Origin: Salipaludibacillus daqingensis
GTDB taxonomy: Bacteria > Bacillota > Bacilli > Bacillales > Salisediminibacteriaceae
Direction of reading: 5' to 3'
Length of the DNA: 64,000 nucleotides
Assembly: GCF_029891575.1 (NCBI RefSeq)
Contig: NZ_JARZHF010000007.1
Coordinates: 186,001-250,000 of the forward strand
Shown here: in pieces, positions 9,194 through 18,231 of the stretch
Numbering within the stretch: position 1 is the stretch's first letter
Layout of the letters: each line of letters begins with the position of its first letter
The notes under the pieces: generated by a model
Seen by the model: only the letters and a program-made list of their open reading frames with translations
What the model was told of the DNA's origin: nothing
Database searches by the model: none
Position numbers and translations under genes: made by a program

Positions 9194-10039
9194 ATGGCTA
9201 CGATGAAAGATTTACGAGGAGACGTATCTACATGGTGTCCTGGGTGCGGTCATTTCAGTATCATGGCAGGTATTCAAAAAGCGATCATTGAGCTAGGATA
9301 CGAACCACATGAATTTGCGATTATTTCAGGTATTGGTTGTTCTGGAAAGGTATCTGAATATATACGAAGTAATGGTTTTCATTCGATTCATGGACGTTCG
9401 GTCCCAGTTGCTCAAGGTGTAAAAATGGGGAATCCTGATCTTAAAGTCATTGCCTCTGGTGGTGATGGTGATGGGTATGGTATTGGATTAGGTCACTTTG
9501 TCCATGCCTCGAGACGTAATATAGACATGTCTTATATTGTTATGGATAATAACATTTATGGATTGACGAAAGGGCAGACATCTCCTCGATCTCAACATGG
9601 TTTCGTTACAAAGTCTGCGGCAACGGATAATAAAGAATATCCAGTAGATCCGATTTCTACATCTATTATTAACGGAGCGACTTTTGTTGCTCAAGGCTAC
9701 TCAGGAAACATTAAGGAATTAAGTAATATTCTCAAAAGAGCGATAGAACATCGTGGTTTTTCTCATGTTAACATTTATAGTCCGTGTGTTACATTTAATA
9801 AAATTAATACGTACGATTACTATAAAGAGAATCTTGTAACGATTGAACAACCTTTTGAATCTCGTGATGAAGCCGTGAAAAGCATACGAGAAAATAATGG
9901 TCTTGTGACGGGTATTCTATATGAAGAGCATCGAGATGATTTCCAAACAAAATTAGGAATTGATTTTGACATGCAGTCGCTTGAGTCTGGAAAAATGGAT
10001 AAAGAACTTCTAAATTCGATACAAAAAAAGTTTGAATAA
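9194..10039 (+). CDS. korB: 2-oxoacid:ferredoxin oxidoreductase beta subunit
   Basis: Thiamine-diphosphate-binding beta subunit partnering the upstream gamma-alpha chain. It is 281 residues long. The four cysteines expected to hold the single [4Fe-4S] cluster are visible: C15 and C18 in WCPGCGH, C49 in GIGCSGK, and C198 in YSPCVTFN. The ThDP motif GDGDGYGIGLGH continuing to DNNIYGLTKGQ is intact. The RBS AAGGTGG lies inside the 3' end of korA. No ferredoxin gene is adjacent, so the electron acceptor must be encoded elsewhere. The operon ends at a bidirectional terminator shared with the convergent ABC-F gene. Confidence 0.91.
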   Translation: MATMKDLRGDVSTWCPGCGHFSIMAGIQKAIIELGYEPHEFAIISGIGCSGKVSEYIRSNGFHSIHGRSVPVAQGVKMGNPDLKVIASGGDGDGYGIGLGHFVHASRRNIDMSYIVMDNNIYGLTKGQTSPRSQHGFVTKSAATDNKEYPVDPISTSIINGATFVAQGYSGNIKELSNILKRAIEHRGFSHVNIYSPCVTFNKINTYDYYKENLVTIEQPFESRDEAVKSIRENNGLVTGILYEEHRDDFQTKLGIDFDMQSLESGKMDKELLNSIQKKFE

Positions 10040-10068
10040 AGTTGTTATGAAGGATTAATTGTCTCAAA

Positions 10069-10110
10069 AAAAGAGTCAAACTGAGAAAACACTCTCGGTT
10101 TGACTCTTTT
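10069..10110. terminator. Bidirectional terminator between korB and the ABC-F gene
   Basis: An 18-bp stem with one G:T pair (10069-10086 with 10093-10110) has a 6-nt loop. It has A-rich and T-rich ends in both directions, so it serves both convergent genes. Confidence 0.93.
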
Positions 10111-10123
10111 AACATATTAAAGG

Positions 10124-11722
10124 TTATTTTGCTTTCACCTTTAAATTAATATACTCATTATATGTGATTTCTTTGTCGAAGACCCCTTGGTCTCGAATCT
10201 CAATAATACGATTTGCAATGGACTGATTAAATTGATGGTCATGAGTCGTAAAAATCAATGATCCTTTGAAATTTACTAAACCATTATTCAAAGCGGTAAT
10301 TGATTCTAAGTCAAGATGATTTGTTGGCTCATCAAGTAGAAGGACATTTGCTCCACTTAACATCATCTTTGAAAGCATACAACGAACTTTCTCTCCACCA
10401 GAAAGGACACTTGGTTTCTTTTTCGCTTCTTCACCAGAGAAAAGCATTCTTCCTAAAAATCCACGAAGGAACGTTTCTGTTTGATCTTCAGGTGAATATT
10501 GACGAAGCCAGTCAACAAGGTCTGAATCATTTCTTTGAAAGTATGCAGTATTGTCTTTTGGGAAATAAGATTGAGATGTTGTGACACCCCATTTATAGGA
10601 ACCACTATCAGGTTCTACTTCGCCCATTAAGATTTGCATTAAAAGAGTTTTCGCGTTTTCATTTGGTCCAACTAATGCGACTTTGTCGTCTTTTTTCAAT
10701 GTGAAACTAACATTATCAAGTAGTTTCTCCCCGTCAATCGTTTTTGTTAATCCATCTACAGTTAAAAGATCATTTCCAACTTCGCGTTCTGGTTTGAAAG
10801 CAATATAAGGGTATTTTCTAGATGAAGGTTTGATATCATCTAGTTGGATTTTATCTAACGATTTTTTACGAGAAGTTGCCTGTTTAGATTTAGATGCATT
10901 TGCACTGAAACGAGCAACGAAAGCTTCTAGTTCTTTGATTTTTTCTTCTTTCTTTTTGTTTTGTTCTTGAGCCATTTTAAGTGCAAGTTGACTAGACTCA
11001 TACCAGAAGTCATAGTTACCAACATAAACTTGGATTTTACCAAAGTCAACATCAGCAATATGCGTACAAACATTGTTTAGAAAATGTCTGTCATGAGAAA
11101 CGACGATGACAGTATTATCAAAATTAATTAAAAAGTCTTCAAGCCATTGAATTGCTTCAATATCTAAGCCGTTTGTAGGTTCATCTAGTAATAAGACGTC
11201 TGGATTACCAAATAACGCTTGAGCTAATAATACTTTAACTTTTTCTCCACCTGTAAGTTCAGCCATTTTTTTGTCATGAGCTGTTTCATCTATTCCTAAT
11301 CCTTTGAGAAGAACAGCAGCATCTGATTCCGCTTCGTAGCCGTTCATTTCAGCAAATTCACCTTCTAATTCAGCTGCCTTCATGCCATCCTCATCAGAAA
11401 AATCTGGCTTCATATAAATCTCGTCTTTTTCTTTCATAACACTAAATAACCGCTCATGACCACTCATGACCACTTCAAGAACGTGCTCACTTTCATAAGC
11501 AAAGTGATCTTGTTTTAATACAGCCATCCTGTGTCCTGGCGGTAAATGCACATTACCTGACTGAGAGTCAATTTCTCCTGATAATATTTTTAAAAAAGTA
11601 GATTTCCCTGCACCGTTTGCTCCAATAAGTCCATAACAATTTCCTGGAGTAAATTTAATGTTCACATCTTCAAACAGCTTCTGGTCTCCGAACCTTAAGC
11701 TGACATCTGTTACGTTAATCAT
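10124..11722 (-). CDS. ykpA: ABC-F family ATPase, YkpA/YbiT type
   Basis: A soluble protein with twin ATPase domains and no membrane segments, of the ABC-F group that acts on ribosomes. NBD1 has Walker A GANGAGKS (34-41), signature LTGGEKVKV and Walker B DVLLLDEPTNGLD. A charged linker (about 245-290, KKKEEKIKELEAF) corresponds to the P-site tRNA interaction motif. NBD2 keeps the signature LSGGEKVRCML and Walker B VLLLDEPTNHLD, but its Walker A reads GPNENAKT (352-359), with two glycines replaced. From memory a similar sequence occurs in Bacillus YkpA, so this is probably a subfamily trait. The start has the RBS AGAGGATGAG. Monocistronic; the specific role is unknown. Confidence 0.88.
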   Translation of the reverse strand: MINVTDVSLRFGDQKLFEDVNIKFTPGNCYGLIGANGAGKSTFLKILSGEIDSQSGNVHLPPGHRMAVLKQDHFAYESEHVLEVVMSGHERLFSVMKEKDEIYMKPDFSDEDGMKAAELEGEFAEMNGYEAESDAAVLLKGLGIDETAHDKKMAELTGGEKVKVLLAQALFGNPDVLLLDEPTNGLDIEAIQWLEDFLINFDNTVIVVSHDRHFLNNVCTHIADVDFGKIQVYVGNYDFWYESSQLALKMAQEQNKKKEEKIKELEAFVARFSANASKSKQATSRKKSLDKIQLDDIKPSSRKYPYIAFKPEREVGNDLLTVDGLTKTIDGEKLLDNVSFTLKKDDKVALVGPNENAKTLLMQILMGEVEPDSGSYKWGVTTSQSYFPKDNTAYFQRNDSDLVDWLRQYSPEDQTETFLRGFLGRMLFSGEEAKKKPSVLSGGEKVRCMLSKMMLSGANVLLLDEPTNHLDLESITALNNGLVNFKGSLIFTTHDHQFNQSIANRIIEIRDQGVFDKEITYNEYINLKVKAK

Positions 11723-11856
11723 ATATATCTCATCCTCTACGTTAAATTACGTTAAGAATTATAACATCTATTGATGATAATTACGAGGTCAGAAAAGTGT
11801 TCTAAAGATTAAATCTTCGCATAAGATATAATATCTGGAAAAAATGGAGTGATGAG

Positions 11857-12300
11857 ATGAATTCTTTTACAAAGATAAAGTTAGAAAATGACTATCAAGT
11901 ATTTTTAAATGAGCTTAAAGAAACAATTAATCAGAAGTATTCAGCAAAACATCGTTATCAACAACTCATTCATGATTCTAACAACCATCAAACAGAAGTG
12001 ATTGCAACTATTATGGAAGATGAGAACAAACATTACGAACAATTGAGTGACATGTATCAACATTTAACAGGAAGGAAACCGGATCCTGTAATATTTAACG
12101 ATTGGTTTAAAAATAGTGAAGAAGATTTTTCTGATTTATTTAAAGCCGAACAAAAAAATGTCAAGTTGTATTTGAATTTAAGCACAAAAGCGCCAACACC
12201 TTTATTTAGAAGACAATTTGAAAGAGCCGCAGCAGAGGAACAAAATCATGCTGTTTGGTTTCTATATTTATTAACAGAAAAAAACTCTAAAAGAACATGA
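11857..12300 (+). CDS. Ferritin-like (rubrerythrin-fold) protein
   Basis: A 147-residue, all-helical protein. It has two glutamate/histidine motifs spaced as in diiron four-helix bundles: EDENKHYEQL (about 50-59) and AAAEEQNHAVW (about 126-136). Additional acidic residues lie on the intervening helices (KAEQKNVKLY). This suggests a ferritin-like or rubrerythrin-like metal site and a role in iron or peroxide handling; no rubredoxin domain is present. An RBS GGAGTGATGAG precedes the ATG. It is divergent from the ABC-F gene with a 134-bp shared upstream region. The exact subfamily is not recognised. Confidence 0.65.
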   Translation: MNSFTKIKLENDYQVFLNELKETINQKYSAKHRYQQLIHDSNNHQTEVIATIMEDENKHYEQLSDMYQHLTGRKPDPVIFNDWFKNSEEDFSDLFKAEQKNVKLYLNLSTKAPTPLFRRQFERAAAEEQNHAVWFLYLLTEKNSKRT

Positions 12301-12504
12301 AATATTTATTGTGAAGCCTATTAAAACTACATAGTGAAACGGTAAATAAAATGAAACCCTTGTGAATTTGCATGACGTGCTTAACACAAGGGTTTTACTA
12401 TGATTAATGATATGAGTAGTAAACATGTTTACCAAACAAAAATATAGGTTATAAAATAACGTGACATAGAAGACAGCTTTTTAGATTGGAGAGAGGATGT
12501 TCAA

Positions 12505-13464
12505 ATGAACAACGAACATGACTTCATACTTTTGATGAAAAAACACCCAGAAATGATAGACCCAACATTTTCTTTTAAACAAGCATTTACTTATTTTTCG
12601 AAAAAAATGACTCAATTGATTTACCAAGATAAAAATAAAAAAATGTGGATTGTTTATTATTTTCACGAAACGATAGTAGAAAATCAGCTCGGAAAATTCT
12701 TTGACGATATGGCAAAAAATTTATTAACTAATTCTAATAAAAACTTCATAGTAGCAAGCATAGGAATCAGTGAGAAGCACAAAAAGCTATTTGACCATTT
12801 GAAAATTAACTATGTTGAGCTGCGAGCTAGTCAATTAGAAGAACTGAACAATAGCAAAAATAAACCTCATGAACAATTTTCGATTACACAACAAAATAAT
12901 TATCGTTTAAATGATGAAATTATTCTTTTCGCAGAAAGCTTATTACGAGCTGACTTGAACACTAGTTGGTCAGACTTTTCGATTCTTGTTGCTGATAAAG
13001 AATTATCAACAGAAGTAAGCGGAGATGATAATTGTAAACAAAGAACATTCCAAATATATTATCATCATCGTTTAAAATATGAGGGGAGACTTGTTCTTTC
13101 TTATGAAAATGTTAAAGGATATTTGAAAAAACCTCGTTTTCTAACTGTTCTTTTAGAAGAAATAACAAAAGAAGAGGCAACTTCAAACGAACAGGAGTCT
13201 TTTAAACTTAAGATGGATCTAAATTCATGTATTGATTGGAATAGTGGAATTTTTTATACGGATGTAGCTCAGATAGATCATACATTAAGCCTTGAGGATA
13301 CCGATAAAATTAATATGATATTACAAAAATGGGAACTTCATCAACACGATATGATTTCACTTCATGATTTTCATACTCAAGAACTTGATTACTTTATACA
13401 GAGACTAATGAGTTTAAGTATGTTAATACGTGCGGCTGAAAAAAGAGGCATACAGTATATGTGA
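12505..13464 (+). CDS. Unrecognised 319-residue cytoplasmic protein
   Basis: I do not recognise a family. The start is supported by AGAGAGGA upstream of the ATG. The first 110 residues have an alternating alpha/beta look (KMWIVYYFHETIVENQLGK; KNFIVASIGISEKHKKLF; LKINYVELRAS), vaguely like restriction-endonuclease-fold proteins, but no clear D..ExK site is visible. The C-terminal half (IDWNSGIFYTDVAQID; ELDYFIQRLMSLSML) is different in character. There is no signal peptide or membrane span. It stands alone, with a bidirectional terminator 63 bp after the stop. Confidence 0.55.
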   Translation: MNNEHDFILLMKKHPEMIDPTFSFKQAFTYFSKKMTQLIYQDKNKKMWIVYYFHETIVENQLGKFFDDMAKNLLTNSNKNFIVASIGISEKHKKLFDHLKINYVELRASQLEELNNSKNKPHEQFSITQQNNYRLNDEIILFAESLLRADLNTSWSDFSILVADKELSTEVSGDDNCKQRTFQIYYHHRLKYEGRLVLSYENVKGYLKKPRFLTVLLEEITKEEATSNEQESFKLKMDLNSCIDWNSGIFYTDVAQIDHTLSLEDTDKINMILQKWELHQHDMISLHDFHTQELDYFIQRLMSLSMLIRAAEKRGIQYM

Positions 13465-13526
13465 ACTTCCCACTACTTAAATTCTAACCAATGTTTGAGG
13501 AAAGAGAGTTCTTGCTAAATTTCGAT

Positions 13527-13564
13527 AAAAAACCATTCCACAATTAAATGTGGAATGGTTTTTT
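13527..13564. terminator. Bidirectional terminator between convergent genes
   Basis: A 16-bp perfect stem (13527-13542 with 13549-13564, core CCATTCCACA) has a 6-nt loop, with poly-A on the left and poly-T on the right. It ends both the 319-residue gene and the minus-strand membrane gene. Confidence 0.93.
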
Positions 13565-13577
13565 AGTTATATTCATA

Positions 13578-15116
13578 TTAAAAGATGATCAGCGCACCAG
13601 TAACTCCTATTACTCCGAGAAGAGCAAGGATATATACTGGTTTTACTGGCATTTCACCATCGTTTTCCATCGCTTTACCAAACATATAGAATACTAATGG
13701 GTGAACTAAGAAAGGCATAGAGAAAATAAACGGAATGAGTGCAGCAGCATCTGCACCAAACATACCTTCTTGAATCGCTGCAAATAACCCGAAGTGAGAA
13801 ATAGCACTTGTTTGAGCCATCGCACCATAATCCATTTGCATAGCACTTAGACTCAATAGTGTTAACCCACCGAATACTGCACAAATTTGCCAACCGAATG
13901 AAAACTGCATTAAGGCATTGACTTCTTTTTTATCATTCCCTTGTGCATCTCTTAAGTTGCGTAACGCATAAATCGTCAAAAGGATACCAATCGACACGAG
14001 AATAAAGGAAGGTAATAACCATAAGTTTCCTCTCTCTGCACTAATAGCCAAAATGGAGAAAACAAAAATGTGACCGAAAAACGGAATGTTGATCATAATT
14101 GGCGCTCTTTTTGCTGCTACATTTCCAAAGTCCCCAGCTGTACAAGCCCCTGTTAAACCTGAGTGAGATAGTGCACCGGCCATACCCGGTGCTAAGTTTC
14201 TTGCATTCGTTGTTTTTGAAAAATACATTATTAACGCAATACCACCAAACATCCATAACAATTGTCCGAAAAATCCATATGCGAGAACAGCATTCATGCC
14301 GTCGATCGTAAATGCTTCTCCTATTCTGGAACCACCAACCATAAAGTTTGCAGCTAAAACAACTGGAATACCTCCGAATAACAGCGCTCGAATTGTCGGA
14401 CCAAATGTCCAGCGGTACATGACAGCCCCAATAGCTGCTGCGATCATCATCGCAAAGAAAATTTGTGGAAGAGCGATAATTGGTTTAATCAATTGCGCAA
14501 CTTGATAGGAAAGAAACAAAACGGCAACAATGCCTGTGATTTCAATTAATCCTTTTCTTATATATAAACGTTTATTTGTTATTCGCGCTTTGTTATCAAT
14601 GAAAATAATAGCACCAACAAGACCGATGTAGGCGATAAGTGGATAATAATTACTTAACATAGCATCTTGCCCTGTACCTAGAATAAGTCTAATTAAACCT
14701 TCAATACCTAATAGTAAGAAGAAAGAACGTAAAATGAAAATAAATTGTGTACGGGTCGTTCCTAACACTGTTTCTTCTTCAGATGGAACAACCATATTAT
14801 CTGCAATTTCTTTTTTGTTACCAAGAATTTTTCGTAATTCTTGTCCCCCTACAAAAAAGGAAACTGTTAAAGCGATGATTGTCGTACTAGCCATTAAATT
14901 GACAAAAGGAAATTCTGATAAGCCTGGAGTGGAAACATCACTAATAACTAATATGTAACCTAACGACAATCCGAAGATAACTATAATAAGTATTGGAGAG
15001 TACCTTGTTCCTGCTACAACTGTTCTAGATATAATTACCATAGGTATTAGAAAAAACAGAAGAATCCAAAATTGATTCAACAACTGTAAGTTCGTAATTT
15101 GTTCTACAATGTCCAT
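13578..15116 (-). CDS. Polytopic membrane protein, transporter-like
   Basis: A 512-residue integral membrane protein with roughly 12 hydrophobic spans. The architecture is that of a secondary transporter, but I do not recognise its family. Notable conserved-looking re-entrant-type segments are STTIIALTVSFFVGGQELR (about 78-96) and the Gly/Ala/Ser-rich GMAGALSHSGLTGACTAGD (about 310-328), each between spans, as in ion-coupled carriers with two structural repeats. A distant relation to sodium:glutamate symporters is possible but unproven. The start follows AAGGGG on the minus strand. It is monocistronic, and its upstream region is shared with adhE. Confidence 0.6.
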   Translation of the reverse strand: MDIVEQITNLQLLNQFWILLFFLIPMVIISRTVVAGTRYSPILIIVIFGLSLGYILVISDVSTPGLSEFPFVNLMASTTIIALTVSFFVGGQELRKILGNKKEIADNMVVPSEEETVLGTTRTQFIFILRSFFLLLGIEGLIRLILGTGQDAMLSNYYPLIAYIGLVGAIIFIDNKARITNKRLYIRKGLIEITGIVAVLFLSYQVAQLIKPIIALPQIFFAMMIAAAIGAVMYRWTFGPTIRALLFGGIPVVLAANFMVGGSRIGEAFTIDGMNAVLAYGFFGQLLWMFGGIALIMYFSKTTNARNLAPGMAGALSHSGLTGACTAGDFGNVAAKRAPIMINIPFFGHIFVFSILAISAERGNLWLLPSFILVSIGILLTIYALRNLRDAQGNDKKEVNALMQFSFGWQICAVFGGLTLLSLSAMQMDYGAMAQTSAISHFGLFAAIQEGMFGADAAALIPFIFSMPFLVHPLVFYMFGKAMENDGEMPVKPVYILALLGVIGVTGALIIF

Positions 15117-15454
15117 ATTAAAACCCCTTATATAATTTTCTCACACAAGTTTATATATTATCCTATTAATACGTTAAAATAAATACCTTTTAACATAAAT
15201 GTATTACAATATTGTTAATTATATAGAAGGTAGCTGAATGATCTTACATAATGGAGTTCGTTTTATTTAGCTATATTCAAAAAAGATACAATTAGTAAAG
15301 ACAGAACTCACGAACTTTCGCTTCTATTTATTTTAAACAAAACAACATAGTGTTAAAAACAAAATATAAATAGATTTATTTTATTTGAGTCGTTTGCTAT
15401 GAAAAAAACAATGAAAATCAAGTGTTGAAAGGAACTGTCAATAAATCGACAAAA

Positions 15455-15468
15455 TGAATACGGTATCA
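15455..15468 (+). promoter_or_regulatory. cre-like site (CcpA) upstream of adhE
   Basis: TGAATACGGTATCA matches the catabolite-responsive element consensus TGWAANCGNTNWCA at all but one position. It lies about 60 bp upstream of the -10 hexamer. Single-site matches of this kind are moderately common by chance. Confidence 0.35.
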
Positions 15469-15474
15469 TTGTGA

Positions 15475-15492
15475 ATGTGAATCATTTCACAA
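15475..15492 (+). promoter_or_regulatory. Rex/Fnr-like operator upstream of adhE
   Basis: ATGTGAATCATTTCACAA matches the Rex operator TTGTGAA-N4-TTCACAA except at the first base. The same bases also fit the Bacillus Fnr pattern TGTGA-N6-TCACA. Both regulators respond to low oxygen or redox state and both fit control of adhE, so sequence alone cannot choose between them. Confidence 0.7.
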
Positions 15493-15523
15493 ATTGGTCA
15501 TTTTATTTTATGTGAATACGCGC

Positions 15524-15594
15524 TATAATACAATTGTAATCAACAGAACAGCAAGGCGATTTATTTTTTAAGAAAACATGTGAAACACATCACA
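15524..15594 (+). promoter_or_regulatory. adhE -10 element and second TGTGA-N6-TCACA site
   Basis: TATAAT (15524-15529) is the only strong -10 upstream of adhE and has no good -35 (TTTTAT at 17 bp), as expected for a regulated promoter. A second TGTGA-N6-TCACA palindrome (15579-15594) lies between the -10 and the RBS, in the 5' leader, and would act as a repressor site if bound. Confidence 0.55.
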
Positions 15595-15615
15595 TAATCT
15601 TTAGGAGGAATTAAA

Positions 15616-18219
15616 ATGGCTGTAAATGAAAAGAAGATGACAAAAGTTAATGAGACAGTTCAAGTAATTGATGAGTTAGTGAAAAATGGAAAAAAAGCAC
15701 TTGAAGAATTTCTTGAATATGATCAACAACAAATTGATCATATCGTTCAAGAAATGGCGTTAGCTGGACTTGACCAACATATGCCTTTAGCAAAAATGGC
15801 AGTGGAAGAAACAAAACGCGGTGTTTATGAGGATAAAATTATCAAAAATATTTTTGCTACAGAATATATTCATAATACGATTAAACATGATAAAACAGTA
15901 GGAATTGTACATGAAAATGAACATGAAGAAATGGTCGAAATAGCTGAACCTGTTGGGGTTGTAGCTGGAGTTACACCTGTAACAAATCCAACTTCCACAA
16001 CAATGTTCAAAGCACTGATCGCTATTAAAACTAGAAACCCTATCATTTTTGCTTTCCATCCATCAGCACAAAAATGTAGTTCAACTGCTGCAGAAGTAGT
16101 TTACAAGGCCGCTGTTAAAGCGGGGGCGCCAGAAAATTGTATTCAATGGGTAGAAAAACCATCAATAGAAGGAACGCAACAATTGATGAATCACCCAGGA
16201 GTGGCTGTTGTATTGGCAACCGGCGGAGCTGGTATGGTGAAATCAGCATACAGCACTGGAAAACCAGCATTAGGTGTTGGACCAGGAAATGTACCTTGTT
16301 ATATAGAAAAAACTGCTAATGTAAAGCAAGCTGTCAACGATCTAATCCTATCAAAAACGTTTGATAACGGTATGATTTGCGCTTCTGAGCAAGCAGTTAT
16401 CATTGATAAAGAAATTTATGAAGAGACAAAATTAGAATTACAAGAAAACAACTGCCATTTCTTAACGGAAGACGAGCGCAAAAAAGTTGAGACGTTAGTA
16501 ATTAATGAGGATACTTGTGCAGTAAATCCTAAGATTGTTGGTATGCCAGCAGCTGAAATTGCTAAAATGGCCGGAGTTACCGTTCATAATGAAACGAAGA
16601 TTTTACTTGCTGAATTAAAAACGGTCGGACCTGAATCTCCATTATCAAGAGAGAAATTAAGTCCAGTACTTGCGTGTTTTAAAGTGAAAAATCAAGAAGA
16701 AGGTTTTAAGAGAGCAGAAGAAATGCTCGAATTTGGAGGACTTGGTCACTCTGCAGTTATTCACTCAGGTAGAGAAGACGTCATTCGTCAATATGGCATG
16801 AAAATGAAAGCTGGAAGAATTATTTCAAACGCTCCTTCTTCTCAAGGTGCAATAGGTGATATTTATAATGGATTCCTCCCTTCATTAACACTAGGATGTG
16901 GATCTTACGGACGTAATTCCGTTTCACAAAACGTAGGTACAATTAATCTTGTAAACTTCAAAAAAATAGGGATGAGAAAAAATAATATGCAGTGGTTTAA
17001 AGTTCCGCCAAAAGTATACTTTGAAAAGAATTCTACTCAATATTTAGAAAAAATGCCTAATATTACTCGAGCTATGATTGTAACAGATGAAATGATGGTA
17101 AAGATGGGATATGTAGATAAAGTTCTTTACTACTTGAACAAACGAGAAGATAAAGTACAATATGAGGTCTTCTCAGATGTAGAACCTGATCCATCTATTG
17201 ATACAGTTATGGCAGGAGCAGCAGCGATGGCTAGATTTGAACCTGACGTAATCATAACATTAGGTGGAGGATCTGCGATGGATGCTGCGAAAGGGATGTG
17301 GGTTTTCTATGAGCACCCAGACTTAGAATTCCATGGTTTAAAACAAAAATTCTTAGATATTCGTAAGAGAGTTTTCAAATATCCTAAATTAGGAAATAAA
17401 GCCCAATTTGTAGCAATTCCTACAACATCAGGTACAGGTTCAGAAGTAACGTCATTCTCTGTTATTACTGATAAAGAGAATAATGTAAAATATCCATTGG
17501 CTGATTATGAGTTAACACCTGACGTTGCGATTATTGACCCAGTTTACGTTAAATCAGTCCCACCTTCTGTGACAGCAGATACAGGAATGGACGTCCTTAC
17601 ACATGCGATTGAGTCTTACGTTTCTGTGTTAGCGAATGATTATACGGATGGATTAGCTATGAAAGCAATCCAGCTAGTATTCGAATATTTACCAAAGGCT
17701 TACAAGAATGGAAATGATGAATTAGCTCGTGAAAAAATGCATAATGCTTCCACCATTGCTGGTATGGCATTCGCTAATGCGTTCTTAGGAATTAATCATA
17801 GTTTGGCACATAAAATGGGAGCAGAATTCCACATTGCTCACGGTCGTGCAAATACCATTTTGATGCCACACGTCATTCGATATAATGCTACAAAACCAAG
17901 GAAATTTGCATCTTTCCCTAAATACAACCATTTTAAAGCAGATGAGCGTTATGCTGAAATTGCTAGAATGCTTGGTTTGCCAGCAAAAGATACCCAACAG
18001 GGTGTAGAAAGTCTTGCCCAAGCAATTATTAAAATGGCAAAAGAAATGAATATTCCAATGAGTATTGAAGCATGTGGAGTAGACAAAAAAGTCTTTGAAG
18101 AAAAAGTGGACTATCTTGCAGATCGAGCATTTGAAGATCAATGTACAACTGCAAACCCTAAACTTCCTCTAGTTACAGAATTAGCTGAAATTTATCGTTT
18201 AGCATATAAGGGCGTTTAG
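15616..18219 (+). CDS. adhE: Bifunctional acetaldehyde-CoA/alcohol dehydrogenase
   Basis: Reduces acetyl-CoA to acetaldehyde and then ethanol, regenerating two NAD+ during fermentation; family members assemble into cytoplasmic spirosome filaments. The N-terminal aldehyde dehydrogenase domain has its catalytic Cys at residue 255 (NGMICASEQAV) and the NAD-binding ATGGAGMVKSAYS block. The C-terminal iron-dependent alcohol dehydrogenase domain has the GGGSAMDAAK motif and the metal-binding His residues in GINHSLAHKMG and FHIAHGRANT. The 867-residue length is normal. The start is backed by TAGGAGG. The upstream region carries Rex/Fnr-like sites. The PFL-like gene follows after 84 bp containing a hairpin, so partial co-transcription is likely. 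Confidence 0.97.
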   Translation: MAVNEKKMTKVNETVQVIDELVKNGKKALEEFLEYDQQQIDHIVQEMALAGLDQHMPLAKMAVEETKRGVYEDKIIKNIFATEYIHNTIKHDKTVGIVHENEHEEMVEIAEPVGVVAGVTPVTNPTSTTMFKALIAIKTRNPIIFAFHPSAQKCSSTAAEVVYKAAVKAGAPENCIQWVEKPSIEGTQQLMNHPGVAVVLATGGAGMVKSAYSTGKPALGVGPGNVPCYIEKTANVKQAVNDLILSKTFDNGMICASEQAVIIDKEIYEETKLELQENNCHFLTEDERKKVETLVINEDTCAVNPKIVGMPAAEIAKMAGVTVHNETKILLAELKTVGPESPLSREKLSPVLACFKVKNQEEGFKRAEEMLEFGGLGHSAVIHSGREDVIRQYGMKMKAGRIISNAPSSQGAIGDIYNGFLPSLTLGCGSYGRNSVSQNVGTINLVNFKKIGMRKNNMQWFKVPPKVYFEKNSTQYLEKMPNITRAMIVTDEMMVKMGYVDKVLYYLNKREDKVQYEVFSDVEPDPSIDTVMAGAAAMARFEPDVIITLGGGSAMDAAKGMWVFYEHPDLEFHGLKQKFLDIRKRVFKYPKLGNKAQFVAIPTTSGTGSEVTSFSVITDKENNVKYPLADYELTPDVAIIDPVYVKSVPPSVTADTGMDVLTHAIESYVSVLANDYTDGLAMKAIQLVFEYLPKAYKNGNDELAREKMHNASTIAGMAFANAFLGINHSLAHKMGAEFHIAHGRANTILMPHVIRYNATKPRKFASFPKYNHFKADERYAEIARMLGLPAKDTQQGVESLAQAIIKMAKEMNIPMSIEACGVDKKVFEEKVDYLADRAFEDQCTTANPKLPLVTELAEIYRLAYKGV

Positions 18220-18231
18220 AAAATAATTCTA

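Larger units (their letters stand above)
15117..15615. other. 499-bp divergent regulatory region upstream of adhE
   Basis: There is no credible gene. It contains the upstream region of the minus-strand membrane protein and, nearer adhE, a cre-like box, a Rex/Fnr-like operator, a TATAAT -10 and a second Fnr-type half-palindrome pair (annotated separately). The left half (15117-15450) is AT-rich with no structure I can name. Confidence 0.6.

Noticed and set aside
17785-18141. 118-codon Cys/Phe-rich minus-strand frame
   Set aside because: Antisense shadow of the adhE alcohol dehydrogenase domain.
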